DNA of 38,068 nucleotides from contig JAQBYC010000037.1 in assembly GCA_027623205.1 (NCBI GenBank), positions 1-38,068 on the forward strand. Direction: 5' to 3'. The notes beneath the pieces were generated by a model. The model was not told the DNA's origin. It saw only the letters and a program-made list of their open reading frames with translations, and ran no database searches. Origin of the DNA: Pseudomonadota bacterium. Its GTDB lineage: Bacteria; Pseudomonadota; Alphaproteobacteria; GCA-2731375. Positions within the stretch are counted from its first letter, which is position 1. The number at the start of each line of letters is the position of its first letter. The position numbers and the translations under genes are program-made. Positions 34,011 through 38,068 of this stretch are shown here, piece by piece.

Positions 34011-35081
34011 ATGGGGCGCGTCAACGTGAAGGAGGGGGCTATCAACGGCGTTTGGAGCAGTGCTGTAACTGGACTTATTGCGGTCGCGGCGGCGGCCGGG
34101 ATGAGTGCGTTGATCAGCGTCTTTGCGCGGCCGCTTGGTGAATGGCTGGGGGTCTTGGATGCGCCAGACGGCAAGCGCAAGCTTCATCCCACCATTACGC
34201 CCCTGGCCGGCGGCCTGGCGATTGGTCTGCCCGCCCTGCTGGCGCTGCTGTATGGCGCACTGACGACGGTTTTTCTGCCCCTCTATCTGACCGTGGCCGC
34301 CGCCGGATTGGCCTGTTTGTTGCTGGGCTTGTTGGATGACCGGGCCCATATCCGCCCGATCTATCGGCTGTTATTGTCCCTTTTGATGGCCTTGGCTGTT
34401 TTGGAAGTGGTGCCGGACCTGATGGTGACCTTTTTGCGTTTCAGCTTCCTGGGTCAGGTCATATTTCTTGAGCAATTCGCCCTGGTTTTTACCGCCATCT
34501 GCATCGTCGGCCTGCAAAATGCGGTCAATATGGCCGACGGCAAGAATGGCCTGGTGATCGGTCTGTGCCTGTTCTGGTGCCTGGAACTGTTGCTGTTCGC
34601 GCCCGACCATATGCGGCTGGTGCTGCTGTCCCTGGCTGCGTCGCTGGTGGTGACCCTGGCATTCAATCTGCGGGGCCGATTGTTCCTGGGCGATTCGGGC
34701 AGCTATTTTCTCAGCTTCACTTTCGCCCTGCTGGCGGTTTATGTCTATGACATCGCCTTCACCGCTTTGCCCGCGGATCTGATGGTGCTGTGGTTTTTGA
34801 TACCCGTCCTCGATTGTCTGCGCGTCATGGCCGTACGGGTGGCCCGTGGCCGCTCGCCCTTTGCCTCCGACCGCAATCATTTGCACCATATGCTTTATCG
34901 GCGGATGCCGTGGCGTTGGGGTCTGCTGGTTTATCTGGGCCTGGCGGGCGTACCCGGTTTGCTGGCGTCGTTCGCGCCCGGCACCGCCCTGGCCTGGGGC
35001 ATTGCGGCGGTATGCTGTTACGCTGTTATTGTTGCCTGGCCGTCCCGGCGCAGCCAGACCGCCGGCGGCGCGGCGGAATAG
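34011..35081 (+). CDS. WecA/MraY family glycosyl-1-phosphate transferase
   Basis: A 356-residue polyprenyl-phosphate sugar-1-phosphate transferase with about ten to eleven membrane helices. Family motifs: DD at 109-110 (LLDDR), NMADGKNGL at 173-181, GDSGS at 227-231, and the HxHH motif at 290-293. It attaches a sugar-1-phosphate from a UDP sugar to undecaprenyl phosphate at the cytoplasmic membrane, starting O-antigen or capsule assembly. The motif set fits the WecA/TagO group better than MraY. The ATG at 34011 has no ribosome binding site, but AAGGAGGGG at 34029-34037 lies inside the reading frame, ahead of an ATC at 34041. The true start is therefore open. Confidence 0.9.
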   Translation: MGRVNVKEGAINGVWSSAVTGLIAVAAAAGMSALISVFARPLGEWLGVLDAPDGKRKLHPTITPLAGGLAIGLPALLALLYGALTTVFLPLYLTVAAAGLACLLLGLLDDRAHIRPIYRLLLSLLMALAVLEVVPDLMVTFLRFSFLGQVIFLEQFALVFTAICIVGLQNAVNMADGKNGLVIGLCLFWCLELLLFAPDHMRLVLLSLAASLVVTLAFNLRGRLFLGDSGSYFLSFTFALLAVYVYDIAFTALPADLMVLWFLIPVLDCLRVMAVRVARGRSPFASDRNHLHHMLYRRMPWRWGLLVYLGLAGVPGLLASFAPGTALAWGIAAVCCYAVIVAWPSRRSQTAGGAAE

Positions 35082-35129
35082 CGGCAAAAATGGGTCGAAA
35101 AATAAGCACATATTTCCCTGTCAAGAGCG

Positions 35130-35158
35130 TTGTTTCCAAAGGTTTCGGTGCCTATATT
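35130..35158 (+). promoter_or_regulatory. Putative promoter of tRNA-Gln
   Basis: TTGTTT (35130-35135) and TATATT (35153-35158) are separated by exactly 17 nt, close to the sigma-70 consensus, with transcription expected near 35165 just ahead of the tRNA. The -10 box lies within the left arm of an inverted repeat around the tRNA. If this promoter is used, that arm is mostly not transcribed. Confidence 0.5.
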
Positions 35159-35270
35159 GCCGGTCGTCGAATTGGGGCGTAGCCAAGTGGTAAGGCATCG
35201 GGTTTTGATCCCGTGATCGCAGGTTCGATCCCTGCCGCCCCAGCCAAGCCGACCGGCGATATAGGCGCCG
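35146..35270 (+). repeat. 21-bp inverted repeat enclosing tRNA-Gln
   Basis: The arms 35146-35166 and 35250-35270 pair over 21 positions (19 Watson-Crick and 2 G-T). The mature tRNA (35173-35246) lies inside with only 6 and 3 nt between it and the arms. This could be a precursor processing stem or a DNA palindrome; see the finding. Confidence 0.9.
35173..35246 (+). tRNA. tRNA-Gln (TTG anticodon)
   Basis: A 74-nt tRNA with encoded CCA. The acceptor stem TGGGGCG pairs with CGCCCCA, discriminator G is followed by CCA. The D-arm region GCCAAGTGGTAAGGC is present. The anticodon loop TTTTGAT gives TTG (Gln), and the T-arm GCAGG-TTCGATC-CCTGC is perfect. The outer pair of the anticodon stem is a T-T mismatch. 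It matches the E. coli glutamine tRNA pattern. Confidence 0.96.
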
Positions 35271-35288
35271 TATATGTTAGGATGCATC

Positions 35289-35519
35289 ATGCAAGATAAT
35301 CCATTCGCCGCCATACCCGATCGGGCATTGGAACTGGCGCTGATATTTTTCGGCTTCGTCGGCATGGTGACGCCCCTGGCGCTGTGGATCACCTGGTCGG
35401 AGTTCACCTTTTTGCTGGTTCTGAGCGTTGGGGCATTGGCCATCGGCGTTTTCGTCGTGCTGTCCTGGTATTTCAACGTCCGCCACAAGGCCCGCCACGG
35501 CAACCGCCTGCCGGACTAG
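35289..35519 (+). CDS. Small hypothetical membrane protein
   Basis: A 76-residue protein with two predicted membrane helices (about 15-35 and 41-61), joined by a short WSEF turn, and a basic C-terminal tail VRHKARHGNRL. The ATG at 35289 is preferred to 35274 because TAGGAT precedes it at suitable spacing. It lies just downstream of tRNA-Gln and outside the right arm of the inverted repeat. I do not recognise the family and assign no function. Confidence 0.7.
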   Translation: MQDNPFAAIPDRALELALIFFGFVGMVTPLALWITWSEFTFLLVLSVGALAIGVFVVLSWYFNVRHKARHGNRLPD

Positions 35520-35656
35520 CTGGCCGGAAATGCGCCGCGTAATTCCGCCCCGGATGGCGCTTTAATCGCCGCCCTGCATCTTGCGTGATTGTCCGCGCCG
35601 CCTATCTGTTGTGCATATCTTTCATGACCACACCATAGTGAGGGGGAGGCGACGGG

Positions 35657-35971
35657 ATGGACCGGACGTTCAAAGCCAACATCAGCGAGCGATCGATCTG
35701 GCGGCGCCTTTGCTTCATGCTGCTGTTTGCGGCGATCTTCAACCTTGTTGCTTTCATCGTTTTCACCGCTGCTCTGGTACAGTTTATCATCCGCCTGACA
35801 ACGGGTTCGGTGAATACGGAGTTGCAGGCTCTTGGCCCGCGCCTGGGCCAATACATCCAGCAGATCGTGGCGTTCGAGACCTTCCATACGGAGCAACGGC
35901 CCTATCCCTTCGCGCCGTTCCCTGAAGCGGATGGGACCGCCACACCGGACACGCGGGTCCAGGCGGGATAG
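35657..35971 (+). CDS. DUF4389 domain-containing membrane protein
   Basis: A 104-residue protein. A basic N-terminus (SIWRRLCFMLLF) leads into a hydrophobic hairpin of about 30 residues, followed by FIIRLTTGSVNTELQALGPRLGQYIQQIVAFETF and EQRPYPFAPFPE. This order is characteristic of DUF4389, whose function is unknown. GGGAGG lies 7 nt before the ATG. It appears monocistronic and is convergent with the aminotransferase. Confidence 0.85.
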   Translation: MDRTFKANISERSIWRRLCFMLLFAAIFNLVAFIVFTAALVQFIIRLTTGSVNTELQALGPRLGQYIQQIVAFETFHTEQRPYPFAPFPEADGTATPDTRVQAG

Positions 35972-36006
35972 CCCCGAGACGTCCTAAGCCGCAAGTTCCG
36001 TCACCG

Positions 36007-37200
36007 TCAGCCATAGGATACCGCGGCGGTATCGAATGCCGCCTTGAGTTCCCCTTGCATGGCGGTCACATCGGCGCAGACGGCGTAGCGCAGGAAATCA
36101 CCGAAATGCACGCCAATGACGCCGGTCTTTTCGATCATCGTGAAATTGAACTGTTCGGCGCTCGCCATGGCCTCGCCAAAGGCTTCCTTAGGCGTTTCCC
36201 AAAGGGTGAAAAAGCCGGCCCTGGGCTGGATGGCCAGGCGCATGCCGCATTCGGTCAGCAGTGTCGCCAGCAGCGCCAGGCGCTGCTGGTATAGGGCTCT
36301 ACATTGCGCGATCCCGGCTTGATCCGTCTCCAGCGCGGCCAGGACGCCGGCCGCCATGGGCGCGACAAAGCCGGCATCGGTCTTGCCTTTCACTTCCTTC
36401 ATGTCGGCGATGAAGTCCGCCGATCCGACCATGGCGCCCACATGCCAGCCGGTGCCGTTGCCGATCAGCTTCGCCGCCGTGAACGCCTCGGCCCAGGACA
36501 GGTCCGGGTAAGCAATGGCGATTTCACTCAGGCTGGCGCTATCCGCCGTGTGGCTGAGCGCGATATAGGCGGCATCGTTGAACAGGCGGATATCGTGCGT
36601 GGCGCAATATTGGCAAAGCTCCCGCAACCAGGCGGCCTCGGCGATCTGGCCCGAGGGATTGTGCGGATAGTTGAGCATGATCAGGTCGGTGCCCGGCGCA
36701 ATGTCGGCGATGCCGAAGCGGAAGCCATTCTGGGCATTCAGGGCCAGCGGGTAATGGCGGACGTTGACATGGTAGGCGCACCAATCGGCGGGGGTGGGAT
36801 AGCCGGGCTTGGTCATGGTCGCCACCGACACCGGCCCGCCCGCACAGCCGCAGGCCAGGGGCAATAGCCCCAGGATCGGCTTGATGCCCGGGATTGGCAG
36901 ATAGTCCAGGCCCCCGGCGCTCTGGTCACTGGGCAGTGCGGCATCCAGATGGGCGCGGACGAAGCGGCGGGCGAAATCGGGCACCGCCGGACTGTCGTTG
37001 TATTGGTAGGCATGCATGCTTTCCGCCTCGCTCAGAACGGCGGCGCTGGCCGCCTGCCGCGCGCTGGGCAGCGCCGGCCCCTTCGGCTCGCCAATGGACA
37101 AATCCAACAGTTTTTGTCCCCGGGCCGCCGCCTCGGCCCGTTTGCCGCGGATCTTCTGAAAGATGTTGGCGCCCCCCGCGGGCAGTCGTGATCGTCGCAT
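36007..37200 (-). CDS. Class I/II PLP-dependent aminotransferase with atypical active site
   Basis: A 397-residue fold-type I aminotransferase. The cofactor-binding residues Asn181 (NYPHNPSG), Asp209 and Tyr212 (NDAAY) are present, as is a C-terminal Arg in FLRYAVC for the substrate carboxylate. The Schiff-base lysine appears to be Lys244 (TAAK). The usual SK-x-x-x-x-x-GWRxG is altered: the serine before Lys is Ala, one residue is inserted, and the phosphate-binding Arg is His253 (GWHVG). It could still bind PLP, but with changed affinity or reaction. A diaminopimelate-type aminotransferase role is possible. No partner gene is adjacent. Confidence 0.85.
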   Translation of the reverse strand: MRRSRLPAGGANIFQKIRGKRAEAAARGQKLLDLSIGEPKGPALPSARQAASAAVLSEAESMHAYQYNDSPAVPDFARRFVRAHLDAALPSDQSAGGLDYLPIPGIKPILGLLPLACGCAGGPVSVATMTKPGYPTPADWCAYHVNVRHYPLALNAQNGFRFGIADIAPGTDLIMLNYPHNPSGQIAEAAWLRELCQYCATHDIRLFNDAAYIALSHTADSASLSEIAIAYPDLSWAEAFTAAKLIGNGTGWHVGAMVGSADFIADMKEVKGKTDAGFVAPMAAGVLAALETDQAGIAQCRALYQQRLALLATLLTECGMRLAIQPRAGFFTLWETPKEAFGEAMASAEQFNFTMIEKTGVIGVHFGDFLRYAVCADVTAMQGELKAAFDTAAVSYG

Positions 37201-37281
37201 CGTTGCCGCTCCTTGGTCCTGCCGAACGCCGGATAGAGCAAAGGCGCCAGCAGATGTACACCGCTAACGCCTTGAAAAAAT

Positions 37282-37337
37282 TGGTGCCCCTGCCCCGACT
37301 CGAACGGGGACGTCCGTAAGGACAACAGATTTTGAGT
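37282..37337 (-). tRNA. 3' fragment of tRNA-Leu (CAA), probable attachment site
   Basis: On the minus strand this carries anticodon loop CTCAAAA with CAA (37332-37334) and the 3' arm of the anticodon stem. The long variable arm GTCC-TTAC-GGAC, T-arm CCCCG-TTCGAGT-CGGGG, acceptor CAGGGGC and ACCA follow. The matching 5' acceptor strand and a proper D-arm are absent upstream of the anticodon. It is a truncated gene, as left by integration into a tRNA; the element lies on the right side. Confidence 0.82.
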
Positions 37338-37386
37338 GCAGTCGTTCTGCCAAATACCTCAACTATTTCAACATTTTACAATTTTA

Positions 37387-37421
37387 TGTGTAGTCTAAAT
37401 GTGCAGTTTTAAGGCTACACA
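37387..37421. repeat. 7-bp inverted repeat between att fragment and integrase
   Basis: TGTGTAG (37387-37393) and CTACACA (37415-37421) are perfect inverted repeats with a 21-nt spacer in the AT-rich 37338-37613 stretch. This stretch holds no gene. The repeat may be a recombinase or excisionase site, but that is only positional inference. Confidence 0.4.
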
Positions 37422-37613
37422 GCGCCCTAAAAGCGCAGAGAATTGATACACTTTTTCGCGTCAAGCGGCAACATCATAAAATGTAACAAAGATGAACCAA
37501 ATCGCTAAGTCATTGAAATCTTGTGCCTAAAAAGCCCAATCTTAGAGGTCGTCCTGCCCAGCATCAGAATGCATACTAAATGCAGTTAAAACATGATGTT
37601 AGGAGCTGTAGCG

Positions 37614-38068
37614 ATGAAACAGGCACCCGTACTTAACGAACGCGAAAAGCAGCGCATGCTGCAGCACCTGCAGCGCACCAGCTATGCAGCCCGCAACCGC
37701 TGCATGCTGCAGCTGAGCTGGCTTGCTGGCATGCGTGTTGGCGAGATTGCTGCGTTGGACATTGGCGACGTACTCGGCGCTGACGGCGCGATCCGCGCTG
37801 AAATCCAGCTGCGAGCTGACCAGACCAAAGGTGACCAAGCGCGGACAGTGCTGGTCAACAGCCAGCTGCAGGCTGAGCTGGAGCGATACGTAAAGACTCT
37901 TAGCATGCAGCTGGACCCCAAGCGCCCACTGATAGCCAGCAAGACAGGCAAGCGGTTTTCCGCAAACGGGCTGTGCCAGCGTTTCCTGCAGCTTTACGAC
38001 GCTGCGGGCTTGGACAAGCTGACCAGCCACAGCGGACGCCGCACTTTCATTACAAGCTTGGCGCACAA
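37614..38068 (+). CDS. Tyrosine recombinase/integrase, catalytic domain only (partial at window end)
   Basis: The visible 151 residues are the catalytic domain of a phage-type integrase: catalytic Arg41 (AGMRVGEI), Lys72 (TKGDQAR), and His139-x-x-Arg142 (HSGRR). The gene runs off the right edge, so the second His/Trp and the nucleophile Tyr are not seen. The N-terminal core-binding domain is missing from the start, a form known in short integrases. AGGAG lies 8 nt before the ATG. The sequence is rich in CTGCAG and CAGCTG. It lies 277 nt from the tRNA-Leu fragment, which it probably uses as target. Confidence 0.9.
   Translation, partial: MKQAPVLNEREKQRMLQHLQRTSYAARNRCMLQLSWLAGMRVGEIAALDIGDVLGADGAIRAEIQLRADQTKGDQARTVLVNSQLQAELERYVKTLSMQLDPKRPLIASKTGKRFSANGLCQRFLQLYDAAGLDKLTSHSGRRTFITSLAH

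Noticed and set aside
37338-37372. Complete tRNA-Leu including a divergent 5' half
   Set aside because: The upstream sequence has a weak D-arm-like TTTGGCAGA but no strand complementary to the acceptor CAGGGGC, so a functional tRNA is unlikely.
1-38068. CRISPR array, transposase or rRNA
   Set aside because: No regularly spaced direct repeats, no DDE-type or IS-type gene and no rRNA segment were recognised in the window.

Overview
The window looks like chromosomal DNA of a free-living, GC-rich alphaproteobacterium, probably in or near Rhodospirillales. This is inferred from the gene families, from the conserved holC-pepA / lptF-lptG-lptD block, and from the long alphaproteobacterial style LptD and HisI. 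No rRNA or other strict taxonomic marker is present, so the placement is tentative. I found no CRISPR array, no transposase and no clearly broken protein gene.

Layout. (1) 1-3000: fatty-acyl or quinone type metabolism, with a crotonase-fold gene on the minus strand divergent from a quinone oxidoreductase and a second enoyl-CoA hydratase. (2) 3100-12100: an accessory, entirely minus-strand block. It holds a flavin monooxygenase, a methylmalonyl-CoA-epimerase-like protein, a 14-TM EmrB-type pump, a CoA-transferase, a HlyD adaptor, a 12-TM MFS carrier and a Tat-exported nitroreductase coupled to a MarR regulator; a palindromic operator lies on the promoter of the last pair. (3) 12200-14430: two divergent SAM methyltransferases, one with an N-terminal TPR array. 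(4) 14560-22700: a minus-strand catabolic operon of alpha/beta-hydrolase, AMI1-like amidase, AtzH/HpxZ-like protein, HyuA and HyuB, followed by a ThDP-dependent enzyme. It probably breaks down a cyclic amide whose identity I cannot tell. (5) 22860-29530: envelope and housekeeping core (holC, pepA, lptF, lptG, lptD). (6) 29580-35080: hisI, then a translationally coupled sugar-nucleotide and LPS operon (UDP-sugar epimerase, DMT transporter, galE, gmhA), divergent from a WecA/MraY-type glycosyl-1-phosphate transferase. (7) 35100-37200: a tRNA-Gln gene enclosed by a 21-bp inverted repeat, two small membrane proteins and an unusual aminotransferase. (8) 37282 to the right edge: a 3' tRNA-Leu remnant followed by a tyrosine recombinase, read here as the border of an integrated element that continues beyond the window.

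Three structural signals are not explained by the gene list. First, a dispersed intergenic element of about 95 bp occurs three times, each time downstream of a gene and in the same orientation relative to it; its hairpin arms differ between copies by compensating base changes. Second, the inverted repeat around tRNA-Gln could fold as a long processing stem. Third, the tRNA-Leu fragment plus integrase marks an island junction. Smaller signals are a C9 tract at the start of galE, an 11-bp tandem repeat at the start of the DMT gene, and loss of both catalytic glutamates in the first crotonase. All calls come from reading the sequence; no database search was run.
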